A stretch of DNA of 64,000 nucleotides from Paenibacillus sp. FSL H3-0469 (GTDB lineage Bacteria > Bacillota > Bacilli > Paenibacillales > Paenibacillaceae). Shown one piece after another: positions 24,905 to 33,754 of the stretch. Positions within the stretch are counted from its first letter, which is position 1, and each line of letters opens with the position of its first letter. The DNA is taken from assembly GCF_038051945.1 (NCBI RefSeq), contig NZ_CP150302.1, positions 1,922,001 through 1,986,000 of the forward strand, read 5' to 3'. The notes beneath the pieces were generated by a model that saw only the letters and a list, made by a program, of their open reading frames with translations, made no database searches and was not told the DNA's origin. The position numbers were made by a program, and so were the translations under genes.

Positions 24905-25279
24905 GCTCATTCCTCCATAAAGTGTAATTGTATACTGCTTACGGTGTTTCAGCTTAGTCGGAGTACGGCCATTATCTCTATCGGTCCGTCCGTTCCGCAC
25001 TTATCCCTCTTGACGTTCCAAAAGCTGGAAGGTTGCAGCCATTTACGGAAAATAACAAAAAAGACCATTTCGCGATAATTTGTTCTGCGTGGCCTTGTTT
25101 GCGTAATGTCTCTGTATTTGTTACAATTACGATGATAAAACGGCAAAAAAACACCAAAAACCCTATTCGCATAGAATAAGGTTATGGCGCTATTCGGACA
25201 AGCTCCACCTTGCCCGGGCAGCTGTATTGATTTCTTGCCGATTTATGTTGCCTACTACTACAAGAGGAGGTGAACCCTC
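24905..25279. other. Divergent intergenic region, no gene seen
   Basis: 375 bp between the DUF4349 gene and the DUF1540 mini-gene. The stretch 25055-25175 is AT-rich and must contain the promoters, but no hexamer pair was convincing. No riboswitch or repeat was recognised. Confidence 0.5.
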
Positions 25280-25432
25280 ATGGCAAAAGACGTATTGTGC
25301 GCAGTTAATTCTTGCACCTACTGGGCTGAAGAAAACAAATGCAACGCTGAATCCATCTTCGTTGCTTACCACAGCTCCAAGCAGCCTACACAATCTGAGG
25401 AAACAGATTGCAAAACCTTCGAAAGCAAATAA
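25280..25432 (+). CDS. DUF1540 small cysteine protein
   Basis: 50 aa, starting MAKDVLCAVNSCTYWAEENK. Four cysteines (C7, C12, C21, C44) in the DUF1540 arrangement suggest a small metal-binding knuckle; family members are often found in spore-forming Firmicutes, but their function is unknown. The ATG at 25280 has AGAGGAGGTGA seven bases upstream, an excellent ribosome binding site, and a terminator follows 19 bp after the stop. That pairing makes the gene credible despite its size. Confidence 0.88.
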   Translation: MAKDVLCAVNSCTYWAEENKCNAESIFVAYHSSKQPTQSEETDCKTFESK

Positions 25433-25450
25433 TGAATGATTGCAGAATAT

Positions 25451-25485
25451 GAAGGAGCCCTCCACAGGTTCCTTCTTTCTTTTCT
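25451..25485 (+). terminator. Terminator of the DUF1540 gene
   Basis: GAAGGAGCC/GGTTCCTTC stem with a seven-base loop followed by TTTCTTTTC. Confidence 0.8.
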
Positions 25486-25532
25486 CATTCTATCAAGAAT
25501 GAGAATTATTATCAAGTGTTTCCTGCAAAAAT

Positions 25533-25579
25533 AAAACCACTGCAACCGGAGACTGTACTCTCCCGCTTGCAGTGGTTTT
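25533..25579 (-). terminator. Terminator of metE
   Basis: Thirteen-base stem AAAACCACTGCAA/TTGCAGTGGTTTT, 43 bp after the metE stop; T-rich on both strands, so probably bidirectional. Confidence 0.85.
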
Positions 25580-25621
25580 TCTGTGCAACTCTGAGGATTT
25601 TAAACGGAACAGCCTCGTCTG

Positions 25622-27922
25622 TTAACGGGTCGCTGCGCTGTGCTGCTCTCTTACCAGGACCGCGGCCTTCACCATATTGCGCAGTGCGCCTGTGGTCTCT
25701 TCCCAGCCCCGTGTCTTCAGTCCGCAGTCGGGATTAATCCAGAACTGCTGGACATCCAGCACGCGCAGCGCACGTTCGATGGCCGAGGTCATCTCCTCTA
25801 CCACCGGTACACGCGGACTATGGATATCATACACACCCAGTCCAATTCCCTTGTCGTATTCCTGCTCCTCGAAGCTGACGATCAACTCACCATGGCTGCG
25901 CGAGGTCTCAATGGAGATGACATCCGCATCCATCGCCGAGATCGAACCGATCATATCATTAAATTCACTGTAGCACATATGCGTATGCACCTGCGTGGTA
26001 TCCTTGACATGATTCGTGGCGGTACGGAAGGATTTCACCGCCCAGTTCAGGTAATACTCATGATCTCTTGCCTTCAGCGGCAGACCTTCGCGGATCGCCG
26101 GCTCATCGACCTGAATCATCTCGATACCAGCCTCCTCGAGCGCGGATACCTCATGACGCAGGGCGAGGGCGATTTGTCCGGCCACCGCTTCCCGGCTGAG
26201 ATCATCGCGGACAAAGGACCAGTTCAGGATCGTGACCGGTCCGGTCAGCATTCCTTTAACAGGCAGCTTCGTGAGTGACTGGGCATACACGCTCTCCTTC
26301 ACAGTCATCGGCTCTATAAAGGCAACATCGGCATAGATTACCGGCGGCTTCACGCAGCGTGAGCCATACGACTGAACCCAGCCGCCTGCGGTGAACAGAT
26401 AGCCGGCCAGCTTCTCGCCGAAGAATTCCACCATATCCGTACGCTCGAACTCTCCGTGTACCAGCACATCCAGACCAAGCTCCTCCTGAAGCGTAATCGC
26501 CTCGGCGATCTGCCGCTTGATGAACAAGTCATAACGCTCCTGGTTCCAGACACCCTTGCGCCATTTCAGACGGGCCTGGCGGACTTCAGCCGTCTGCGGG
26601 AAGCTGCCGATGGTCGTGGTCGGCAGCAGCGGCAGACGCCACTTCTCCTGCTGAACCTTGACACGCTCGGCGAACGGAAGGCTGCGGTGGTCCGGCAGCT
26701 GGGCAAGGGCACGCACCTGCTCCGCTACATCCTCACGCCCGCGCTCCGGTAAGGCACGGAATACGGCCAGCACCTCATGGCTGCGCTCCAGCTCGGCGGC
26801 ATAACGCTCTCTACCTTCGTTCGCGGCTGCCGCAATCAGAACCAGCTCTGCCAGCTTCTCATTGGCGAACGCCAAGGCATTCTTGACCGCAGCCTTCAGC
26901 TTGACCTCACTCTCAACCGTTACAGGCACATGCAGCAGACTTGACGCTGGCTGGAGAATTAACTGTTCCTGAGGCACATAGCTCAGCAGCTTCGCTACCA
27001 GCTCCAGCTTGGCATCGGTATCGGCGCGCCAGATGTTGCGTCCGTCCAGGATACCGGCGCCGAGTGTCTTATCCTGCGGCCAGCCCAGGCGTGCAACCGA
27101 CTCCAGATTCTTGCCGCCGTCATGGACGAAGTCAAGCCCCAGACCTTGCACAGGCAGTGCCAGCAATGCTTCAAGCGGCTCCGCAGCTTCGAAATAAGTC
27201 TGCAGCATCAGCTTCAGTCCTGGTACAGCAGCAGCAATCTCATTGTAAATGTTCTGGAGCAGTGCGGTATCCTCAGCCGTTAAGCCGGTAACGATTGCCG
27301 GCTCATCGATCTGTACCCAGGCTACTCCTTCAGCCTGTAGCTCCTGAAGCAGCTGTACATACAGCGGGAGGAAGCGTGCGGCAACGGCGGCGATGTCGGC
27401 TGCCGGGAAGCCCTTGGACAGCTTCAGGAAGGTATACAGTCCGACTATAACCGGCTTGCCCTCAATGCCTGCCCGCTCTTTGGCGAAGCGGTAGGCGGCC
27501 AGCGGCTTATTCGCTGTCAATACCGGGGTCAGGCTGCCGATTTCAGGAACAATGTAATGGTAGTTCGTATTGAACCATTTGGTCATCTCGCAGGCCGGGG
27601 CTTCTGCATTGCCGCGCGCCATGGCAAAATACAGATCAAGCGGAATCTCCCCGCCCTTATAACCGTAACGCGCCGGTACGATCCCGAACATGGCGGCGGT
27701 ATCCAGCACATGGTCATATAAGGTGAAGTCGCCCACCGGGATCAGATCAATTCCGGCCTGCTGCTGGGTCTGCAAGTGCTGAAGCTGGATATCTTCCATC
27801 TGTGAGCGGAAGCTCTGCTCATCGATTTTGCCGGCCCAATAAGCCTCCAGTAATTTCTTCCATTCACGGTTCTTGCCGATTCTCGGATATCCGAGGCTGC
27901 TTGTCTTGATTCCTGTACTCAT
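25622..27922 (-). CDS. metE: Cobalamin-independent methionine synthase
   Basis: Transfers the methyl group of 5-methyltetrahydropteroyl-glutamate to homocysteine in the last step of methionine synthesis, 766 aa. The N-terminal barrel starts LGYPRIGKNREWKKLLE. The C-terminal barrel starts LLPTTTIGSFPQT and holds the zinc ligands in THMCYSEFND (His and Cys) and in NPDCGLKTRG (Cys), with Glu in HGEFERTDMVE. GGGGAG precedes the ATG. The 190 bp upstream contain no S-box or T-box that I could recognise, unlike metE of Bacillus subtilis. Confidence 0.97.
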   Translation of the reverse strand: MSTGIKTSSLGYPRIGKNREWKKLLEAYWAGKIDEQSFRSQMEDIQLQHLQTQQQAGIDLIPVGDFTLYDHVLDTAAMFGIVPARYGYKGGEIPLDLYFAMARGNAEAPACEMTKWFNTNYHYIVPEIGSLTPVLTANKPLAAYRFAKERAGIEGKPVIVGLYTFLKLSKGFPAADIAAVAARFLPLYVQLLQELQAEGVAWVQIDEPAIVTGLTAEDTALLQNIYNEIAAAVPGLKLMLQTYFEAAEPLEALLALPVQGLGLDFVHDGGKNLESVARLGWPQDKTLGAGILDGRNIWRADTDAKLELVAKLLSYVPQEQLILQPASSLLHVPVTVESEVKLKAAVKNALAFANEKLAELVLIAAAANEGRERYAAELERSHEVLAVFRALPERGREDVAEQVRALAQLPDHRSLPFAERVKVQQEKWRLPLLPTTTIGSFPQTAEVRQARLKWRKGVWNQERYDLFIKRQIAEAITLQEELGLDVLVHGEFERTDMVEFFGEKLAGYLFTAGGWVQSYGSRCVKPPVIYADVAFIEPMTVKESVYAQSLTKLPVKGMLTGPVTILNWSFVRDDLSREAVAGQIALALRHEVSALEEAGIEMIQVDEPAIREGLPLKARDHEYYLNWAVKSFRTATNHVKDTTQVHTHMCYSEFNDMIGSISAMDADVISIETSRSHGELIVSFEEQEYDKGIGLGVYDIHSPRVPVVEEMTSAIERALRVLDVQQFWINPDCGLKTRGWEETTGALRNMVKAAVLVREQHSAATR

Positions 27923-28059
27923 TGATGTCCACTCCCCTGTATAATTGTCTGCCCTTATGCCTGCAAGCCTTAATCTGATGCCATCTTACTGCACGCCTCC
28001 AGCGCCCCGCAACAGATTCCACGCAATCCGGCTATACAGATTCCCTATAGCAGAACGCC

Positions 28060-28094
28060 AAAAAAGCTGCACCCTCATAAAGGAGGAGCAGCTT
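28060..28094 (-). terminator. Terminator of uppP
   Basis: AAGCTGC/GCAGCTT stem with additional CTC/GAG pairing, followed on the minus strand by six T, about 20 bp after the uppP stop. Confidence 0.8.
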
Positions 28095-28115
28095 AGACAT
28101 GGAGTTCCGGCGAAA

Positions 28116-28976
28116 TCAGAACCAGATCAGATAAACCACACCCGCAAGTACAATCCGGTAGATCGCGAAGGGCAGCAGCTTGATCCGGTTAATCAGCTTC
28201 AGGAAGAAACGCATCGATACCAGTGCGAATACGAAGGCGCTGATGAACCCGGCAATGAAGAACGGCAGGGCATCCAGCGTAAAATACTGCCAGTTCTTCA
28301 GCAGTGAAATCAGGCTCGCCCCGGCCATAATCGGCACCGCCATGATGAAGGTGAAGTCGGCTGCCGCACGGTGGCTCATGCCCAGCAGAACCCCGCCGGA
28401 TATCGTCGACCCCGACCGCGAAAAACCCGGCCACAGGGAAATGCATTGGATCAATCCGACTGATAGCGCCTGCCTATATGTAATTTGATCCACACTCTCA
28501 GTCCGGGTATTCGCAGGCGCAAAACGGTCGGCACAGATCATAAATACGGCTCCTATCACCAGTCCGATCAGCACTGTGGATATCGAGAATAAATGTTCAT
28601 CAATATAATCCTCGAACAGAAATCCGAATACACCTGCAGGTATCAGCCCTACGATCACCTGGCCCAGCTTCAGCCTGCCTTCTGCCGGAGCCTGCGGCTG
28701 ACCTTCTGGGACTACAGTCAATTCCTTGCGGCTGAACCTCTTCAGTCCCAGCAGGTCAATGAACCGGTTGCGGAAAATGATGACGACTGCAAGTATGGAG
28801 CCCAGCTGAATGACTATCTTGAACGTATTCGCCGTATATTTACCCAGGAACTCCTGCGATTTAAGCCACATATCATCCACGATGATCATATGGCCTGTCG
28901 AGGATACCGGAGCAAATTCGGTCAGCCCTTCCACAATGCCCAGGATAATTGCTTTGATAATAGTCAGCAGCTCCAT
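28116..28976 (-). CDS. uppP: Undecaprenyl-diphosphatase (BacA family)
   Basis: Integral membrane enzyme that dephosphorylates undecaprenyl pyrophosphate to recycle the lipid carrier of peptidoglycan synthesis, 286 aa, seven to eight hydrophobic helices. Both family motifs are present: EGLTEFAPVSSTGH near residue 16 (canonical Leu replaced by Ala) and WPGFSRSGSTISGG near 185. Confers basal bacitracin tolerance in other species. ATG at 28976 with AGGGGG upstream. Monocistronic. Confidence 0.95.
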   Translation of the reverse strand: MELLTIIKAIILGIVEGLTEFAPVSSTGHMIIVDDMWLKSQEFLGKYTANTFKIVIQLGSILAVVIIFRNRFIDLLGLKRFSRKELTVVPEGQPQAPAEGRLKLGQVIVGLIPAGVFGFLFEDYIDEHLFSISTVLIGLVIGAVFMICADRFAPANTRTESVDQITYRQALSVGLIQCISLWPGFSRSGSTISGGVLLGMSHRAAADFTFIMAVPIMAGASLISLLKNWQYFTLDALPFFIAGFISAFVFALVSMRFFLKLINRIKLLPFAIYRIVLAGVVYLIWF

Positions 28977-29084
28977 AACTAGCCCCCTAAATTGTTTTCA
29001 TTATAATAGTTGTAAACTCGCACAGCTATTTCTGAAACTTACAGATACCATGCAATATTGCAGAGTCTAATCCATAACGCTGAC

Positions 29085-29132
29085 TTGACAGACCGGAACG
29101 TACACCTTATATTTATATGCATGCGCATGCAT
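29085..29132 (+). promoter_or_regulatory. Promoter and 16 bp palindromic operator of the NamA-like gene
   Basis: A -35 TTGACA (29085-29090), 17 bp spacer and -10 TATATT (29108-29113) make a near-consensus promoter. A perfect palindrome ATGCATGCGCATGCAT (29117-29132) covers the expected start point, so a bound repressor would block initiation. The MarR gene downstream of the reductase is the natural candidate repressor. Confidence 0.75.
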
Positions 29133-29175
29133 TCATTATTTCAACAATTCCATTTACATCAAAGGAGCGAGACCC

Positions 29176-30207
29176 ATGACAAAAGATCTGTTCACCCCCT
29201 ATGAGTATAAAAGCTTAAAGCTGAAGAACCGGGTTGTCATGCCGCCCATGTGCCAATATTCAGTTACCAATAAAGATGGAATTGCTAACGACTGGCATTA
29301 CAACCACTATGTCAGCCGTGCCGTCGGCGGTGCCGGACTAATTATTGTCGAGATGGCCGATGTGGAGCCGGATGGCCGGATTACCGATTATGATCTGGGG
29401 CTGTGGTCTGATGAACAGATCCCGGCGCTGGCGCGGATTGTGGAAGCCAGTCATGCCCATGGGGCCAAAATTGGAATTCAGGTGGCCCATGCCGGGCGTA
29501 AGGCGGAGGATGCCAGCGTCCCTGTCTCCGCTTCCGCTATTCCTTATGACGGCAAGTCCAAAACTCCTCATGCCCTGTCAACAGAAGAAGTTAAAGACAT
29601 GGTCCAGAAATTCAAACGGGGCGTAGAGCGTGCGGTTCAGGCCGGGTTCGACACCATTGAGCTGCACGGCGCCCATGGCTATCTGATTCACCAGTTCCAC
29701 TCGCCGCTGACCAATCAGCGGACTGACGAATACGGACAGGATCTGACCTTGTTCGGCCGGGAGGTTATCGCTGCCGCCAAGAGCGTTATGCCTGAGGATA
29801 TGCCGCTGATCATGCGGATTTCCGCACGGGAATATGTGAAAGGCGGTTATGGCATCCAAGAGGGTCTGGAGATCAGCAGAGCTTATAAGGAAGCCGGGGC
29901 CGATATTTTCCATATCAGTTCAGGCGGTGAGGGAGCAGTTGACGCAGAGAATGGACCGGGCAACCATGCAGCCTATCAGTTGCCGCTGGCCAGAACGATC
30001 CGCCAGGAGCTGAACGTGCCGGTAATTGCTGTAGGACGGTTGGATGAAGCGCTGCTGGCCAATGCCGTAATCGGCAATGAAGAAGCTGACCTGGTGGCGG
30101 TAGGCCGGGGAATGCTGCGGAATCCTTACTGGACACTGGAAGCGGGTGTGACGCTGCGCCAAGACGCAGATGTGCCTAAGCAGTATGCCTTAGGATTCCC
30201 GCGTTAA
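29176..30207 (+). CDS. namA: NADPH dehydrogenase, old yellow enzyme family (NamA/YqjM-like)
   Basis: FMN-dependent ene-reductase, 343 aa. A TIM barrel with FMN-contacting N-terminus (LKNRVVMPPMCQYS, including the Cys typical of YqjM), the substrate-binding His pair in ELHGAHGYLIHQFHSP, and C-terminal phosphate-binding AVGRLDEA and VAVGRGMLRNP. In Bacillus the orthologue reduces alpha,beta-unsaturated carbonyls and nitro compounds and responds to oxidative and electrophile stress. AAAGGAG precedes the ATG. A strong promoter with operator lies upstream and a MarR regulator 88 bp downstream. Confidence 0.94.
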   Translation: MTKDLFTPYEYKSLKLKNRVVMPPMCQYSVTNKDGIANDWHYNHYVSRAVGGAGLIIVEMADVEPDGRITDYDLGLWSDEQIPALARIVEASHAHGAKIGIQVAHAGRKAEDASVPVSASAIPYDGKSKTPHALSTEEVKDMVQKFKRGVERAVQAGFDTIELHGAHGYLIHQFHSPLTNQRTDEYGQDLTLFGREVIAAAKSVMPEDMPLIMRISAREYVKGGYGIQEGLEISRAYKEAGADIFHISSGGEGAVDAENGPGNHAAYQLPLARTIRQELNVPVIAVGRLDEALLANAVIGNEEADLVAVGRGMLRNPYWTLEAGVTLRQDADVPKQYALGFPR

Positions 30208-30295
30208 GGACAATTCGTCAGCAGGTTGCCTATGGTGATGGTATACTTATAACAACTACTACTCATTACAGGTATACACCGGGAGGATGGAAGAC

Positions 30296-30730
30296 ATGAC
30301 TAACCCCCCTTCGAATGATCTGATTAACAGCTGGGTATCGCTCTCTCTTATACAGACGAAGGTGGCCGCAGCCCTTGAAGCGAAGCTGACCGAGAACTAT
30401 GAGCTATCGCTTAAGGAATTCTATGTTCTGCTGTTTCTGTCCGAAGCCCCTGAGAAAAAATTGAAGCTTCAGCAGCTGGAATCAATGGTCGGGCTTAGCC
30501 AGAGCGCTGTGTCTCGGCTGGTCAGCCGCTTCGAGGCCAAGGGCTGCGGAGCGCTTGAGCGCAAATCCTGCGAGACAGACCGCAGAAGCATTTATACTTC
30601 ACTGACTGCCATTGGCCAGGACAAGGTTGACCGGGCGAAGCAGACCGTTAATGAAGTGCTGCAGGAAGCCTTTCCTGTAGACGACACGCAGCTGCTGCTG
30701 GAGCAGCTTATCCAGCTGAAGCAATCCTAG
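30296..30730 (+). CDS. MarR-family transcriptional regulator
   Basis: 144 aa from the ATG at 30296 (GGGAGG nine bases upstream; the ATG at 30287 directly abuts it). Winged-helix region: LKLQQLESMVGLSQSAVSRLVSRFEAKG, then the wing with ERKSCETDRRSIYTSLTAIG, the DRR signature of the family. Two cysteines (in GCGALERKSCE) could serve redox sensing. Position after the ene-reductase and the palindrome before that gene suggest it represses namA until an electrophile is present; this is inference. Confidence 0.9.
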   Translation: MTNPPSNDLINSWVSLSLIQTKVAAALEAKLTENYELSLKEFYVLLFLSEAPEKKLKLQQLESMVGLSQSAVSRLVSRFEAKGCGALERKSCETDRRSIYTSLTAIGQDKVDRAKQTVNEVLQEAFPVDDTQLLLEQLIQLKQS

Positions 30731-30756
30731 ACCCGGGCAGCTGCCTGCCGGGGCAA

Positions 30757-30788
30757 CCGGCGTCCCTCCCGAGGGGCGGCGGTTTTTT
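30757..30788 (+). terminator. Terminator after the MarR gene
   Basis: Imperfect GC-rich stem CCGGCGTCCC/GGGGCGGCGG followed by six T, about 27 bp past the stop. Confidence 0.75.
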
Positions 30789-30857
30789 GTCTGAACCTCC
30801 CTCTCTCCCTGAGCATACATCATACTAATACGTAATTAAGAATAGCGGGGTGTATGA

Positions 30858-31130
30858 ATGGTATTCTCTGTTATGCAGCTGGTCGGCGGCCTTATTCTGT
30901 CATTAGGCTGGATTCCGCAGATTGTGCAGATCCTCCGGACCCGTTCGGTTGCAGATCTCAGTCTGAAAGCTTACCTGCTGATGCTGCTCGGCATCCTTCT
31001 TATGGAGGCATATGCGGTTAACCTGGCGGCGCAAGGGGTCGGATTTGCTTTTCTGATCACCAATTCCTTATCACTAGCCGTTGTAACAACGGTAGTCCTG
31101 CTGATTATCCGCTACCGGACCCAAGGGTAA
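30858..31130 (+). CDS. SemiSWEET-type PQ-loop sugar transporter
   Basis: 90 aa with three transmembrane helices (about 6-25, 37-57, 63-85). The PQ-loop motif is in LSLGWIPQIVQILRTRS and an S-L-K segment follows (LSLKAYLLM), as in bacterial SemiSWEETs, which dimerise to form a sugar uniporter. The ribosome binding site is weak (GCGGGGTG). Monocistronic; substrate unknown. Confidence 0.85.
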   Translation: MVFSVMQLVGGLILSLGWIPQIVQILRTRSVADLSLKAYLLMLLGILLMEAYAVNLAAQGVGFAFLITNSLSLAVVTTVVLLIIRYRTQG

Positions 31131-31207
31131 CGTTGGTTTTAAAGGCTGCACCTCCGTCCTATCTGCGTTATACTTTCTGTAACAAAAGGATGTGGGAGGT
31201 ACTGTAA

Positions 31208-31942
31208 ATGAAGCAGAATAAATATGATGATGAGGGTTTCTTTGCGAATTACAGCCAGATGCCCCGCTCTACGGGCGGGCTGGAGGCTGCCGGAGAATGG
31301 GAGGTCTTCCGTACCCTGCTGCCTGATCTGACGGGCCAGCGGGTGCTTGATTTGGGCTGCGGCTTCGGCTGGCACTGCCGGTATGCCCGTGAGCAGGGGG
31401 CAGATTCCGTTGTAGGCATCGATCTTTCAGAGAATATGCTGGAGCGGGCCAGAGCGATGACTCATGATCCGCAGATTAAATATCAACGGCTGGCGATTGA
31501 GGATGCTGCTTTTGGTGCGGATGAATTCGATACCGTTATCAGCTCGCTGGCGATCCACTATATTGAAGATTTCGGCAGCCTCTGCCGCCAGGTCCGGCAT
31601 TGTCTGAAGCCCGGGGGAGCCTTCGTCTTCTCTGTAGAGCATCCGATCTTCACCGCGCTCGCCGCGCAGGATTGGCATTACAGCCCGGACGGGGAGAAGC
31701 AGCACTGGCCCGTCGACAACTATCACTTGGAAGGCGTGCGGCAGGCTGACTTCCTCAATCATGTCGTCATGAAATACCACCGGAATGCTGCTACCTATAT
31801 CAATACACTGATCCGTTCCGGCTTCACCTTGACCGGGATCTCCGAGCTGCAGCCGACTCCGGATATGCTGGAGCAGAATCCTGCCTGGCAGGAGGAGACC
31901 CGGCGTCCGATGTTTCTGCTGCTATCGGCAGTGAAGCGGTAG
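31208..31942 (+). CDS. Class I SAM-dependent methyltransferase
   Basis: 244 aa. Motif I VLDLGCGFGWHCRYA (SAM-binding, about residue 48), acidic residue at the end of strand 2 (VVGIDLSENML), motif II around EFDTVISSLAIHYI and motif III LKPGGAFVFSVEHP. This is the Methyltransf_11 pattern. No neighbouring gene indicates the substrate. GGGAGGTAC lies eight bases before the ATG. Confidence 0.88.
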   Translation: MKQNKYDDEGFFANYSQMPRSTGGLEAAGEWEVFRTLLPDLTGQRVLDLGCGFGWHCRYAREQGADSVVGIDLSENMLERARAMTHDPQIKYQRLAIEDAAFGADEFDTVISSLAIHYIEDFGSLCRQVRHCLKPGGAFVFSVEHPIFTALAAQDWHYSPDGEKQHWPVDNYHLEGVRQADFLNHVVMKYHRNAATYINTLIRSGFTLTGISELQPTPDMLEQNPAWQEETRRPMFLLLSAVKR

Positions 31943-32008
31943 CTGTTATAGAATATACAGTATTAATGCAGACCAAACAGATATGCGAACTCAGGTGCAG
32001 ACATGCGC

Positions 32009-32046
32009 AAAAAAAAGACCAGCCGGACGGTAGTCCGCTGACCTTT
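32009..32046 (-). terminator. Terminator of the YitT gene
   Basis: AAGGTCAGC/GCTGGTCTT stem with inner GGAC/GTCC, followed on the minus strand by eight T; also lies just past the convergent methyltransferase gene. Confidence 0.85.
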
Positions 32047-32070
32047 TATCATCCCCGTGGTTCACGGAGT

Positions 32071-32757
32071 TCACATTGCATTATTCACATTCACTGTGCC
32101 TTCCTGAGTCTTGGCAAGTGCGGACGGAATCTTAGGTGCCTGAACCAGCTTCCGTCTGCCCAGAGAGGTTGTAAAAGTGATTACATAACCGGCTACAACT
32201 ACAGCCATCACCGTATACAGCGTTTCTCTTAACGGCATATAGAAGAGGGAAAAAGCCAGAACGATTACATCCATCAGGATAAATACGGTTCCTACCTTAA
32301 TACCTTTCCATTCACTGATCAGCACGGACAAAATATCGTCCCCGCCGCTCGCCCCGCCGCCCAGCAGGACCATTCCTGCGCCCAGACCTGTCAATACCCC
32401 GGACAACAGCGCCGCAACCGGCAAGTTATCCTGCAGGTCAATAACCCAGCCGGAATAGCGTTCCATCAGCCCGTAGAATACCGTGAAGGCCACTACGGAT
32501 ATGAAGGTGTTCACTACGAATGACTTTCCTTTGAAAATGATTGCGATGATGAGTACCGGAATGTCCAAAATCAGGATGCTTAGTGATGGTGAAATCCCCA
32601 GTACATACTTGCCGAGCAGCGACAATCCTACGAATCCGCCTTCGGTCAAGTGGTTCTGATAATTAATGTGATAATACGTAAATGCAAGCAATAGTGTTCC
32701 GGTCAAAATAATCGCTAACCGGAGCGGCAAACTCATGCCACTGTCTTGTTTCCTCAT
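32071..32757 (-). CDS. YitT-family membrane protein
   Basis: 228 aa, five to six helices. Typical YitT segments are the early glycine-bearing loop TEGGFVGLSLLGKY and LLGGGASGGDDILSVLIS, with the GGxxGGxD-like motif. The C-terminal DUF2179 domain of full-length YitT proteins (about 280 aa) is missing, so this is a short form. Proposed transporter, substrate unknown. AGGGGAG lies eight bases before the ATG. Confidence 0.85.
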   Translation of the reverse strand: MRKQDSGMSLPLRLAIILTGTLLLAFTYYHINYQNHLTEGGFVGLSLLGKYVLGISPSLSILILDIPVLIIAIIFKGKSFVVNTFISVVAFTVFYGLMERYSGWVIDLQDNLPVAALLSGVLTGLGAGMVLLGGGASGGDDILSVLISEWKGIKVGTVFILMDVIVLAFSLFYMPLRETLYTVMAVVVAGYVITFTTSLGRRKLVQAPKIPSALAKTQEGTVNVNNAM

Positions 32758-33078
32758 TACTCGGTCTCCCCTTATCGTATATGGCGGCTAGACGTTCGTG
32801 CCGGTCTCTACGAGGGGATGTACGTGAGGAGGTGTTAGTCCTTCGCATACAATACTCCCTTCCCTTCGCAGAAGCGGCTTCGTCAATGAACAACGGTTCG
32901 CGCACATTCTACAGGGAAGCTAAGTATAAGACAGATCATAACGTTTCCAAATCGTCCTTTGGGGAATCGTCCTTCGGGGACACATGGTATCCTGATCCTT
33001 TCTTTAGTTTGATATGTTCTGAATAGATTATACCACGCGGAAGGGCCACTCTAAACAGTTTCCATCAAAAATAAGCAA
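32758..33078. other. Intergenic region without a recognised gene
   Basis: 321 bp between the YitT gene and the stop of the short Crp/Fnr gene. It includes a small direct repeat (two copies of ATCGTCCTTYGGGGA around 32950-32982) of unknown meaning. Weak open frames on both strands lack ribosome binding sites. No terminator for the Crp/Fnr gene is evident. Confidence 0.5.
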
Positions 33079-33579
33079 TCAGCCCTGATTTCTCAGCAGA
33101 CGGTTGACCGTCTCGCGGCGGACGCCGATCAATTGTCCGATTTCTTCCTGTGTCAGCAGATCTGTAAGCTGTGCGCCATGAGAATATTCGGTCAGCCAGC
33201 GGGTCAGCAGAGCCATCCGCTCCCCCGGCGTCCCAACAGTGAGATGATCGAGCCTCGTCTGCATGAACCGCACCTTCTCCTGAAGCAAAAGGGCGATCTC
33301 CATCACCTTCTCAGGCTTCTCCCTCAGCTCCCGGTACCATTCTGCAGCCGGAATCAGCTCGACCTCACTTTTCATCATCGCCACTGCGGTTCCATGCGCC
33401 TCCTTCGGCGAAATGAGGGAATGATGCGGAACGGTCTCACCAGGATATAACAGGTTGAACAGTACCATGTTCCCGTTCTCATGCAGTCTCGTGACCTTGA
33501 ACAGTCCGCTCTTCACCTTGAACAGGTTCTGGCCGCCGTCTCCCTGGCGGAATAAGACCTCACCTCTGTGCAGAATCAT
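33079..33579 (-). CDS. Short Crp/Fnr-family transcriptional regulator
   Basis: 166 aa, about 60 shorter than usual. The N-terminus begins inside the beta-roll (ILHRGEVLFRQGDGGQNLF), and the chain ends right after the recognition helix (LTQEEIGQLIGVRRETVNRLLRNQG). AAAGGAG lies eight bases before the ATG, so the short start appears genuine. No cluster cysteines, so it does not sense oxygen like Fnr; the effector is unknown. Monocistronic. Confidence 0.82.
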   Translation of the reverse strand: MILHRGEVLFRQGDGGQNLFKVKSGLFKVTRLHENGNMVLFNLLYPGETVPHHSLISPKEAHGTAVAMMKSEVELIPAAEWYRELREKPEKVMEIALLLQEKVRFMQTRLDHLTVGTPGERMALLTRWLTEYSHGAQLTDLLTQEEIGQLIGVRRETVNRLLRNQG

Positions 33580-33689
33580 TTCGCATTCTCCTTTGCCTTC
33601 TCTGTATATATATTTTTAATTATACCGAAATAAGACACCAAAATGGAGGGGCAAGCGTAAAACAGCCATTATTCATGAGTTCAACGGTA

Positions 33690-33733
33690 AAGAAACCGCC
33701 CGGGGCAGAGAATGGTCTCTGCTCCCGGGCGGT
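33690..33733 (-). terminator. Terminator of the fru operon
   Basis: Very strong stem ACCGCCCGGG/CCCGGGCGGT extended by GCAGAGA/TCTCTGC, then TTTCTTT on the minus strand; 22 bp after the fruA stop. Confidence 0.9.
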
Positions 33734-33754
33734 GTCAGGGAAAGGTAAAATAGG

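Noticed and set aside
27923..28115. S-box riboswitch before metE
   Set aside because: No S-box core sequence or matching stem-loops were found on the minus strand.
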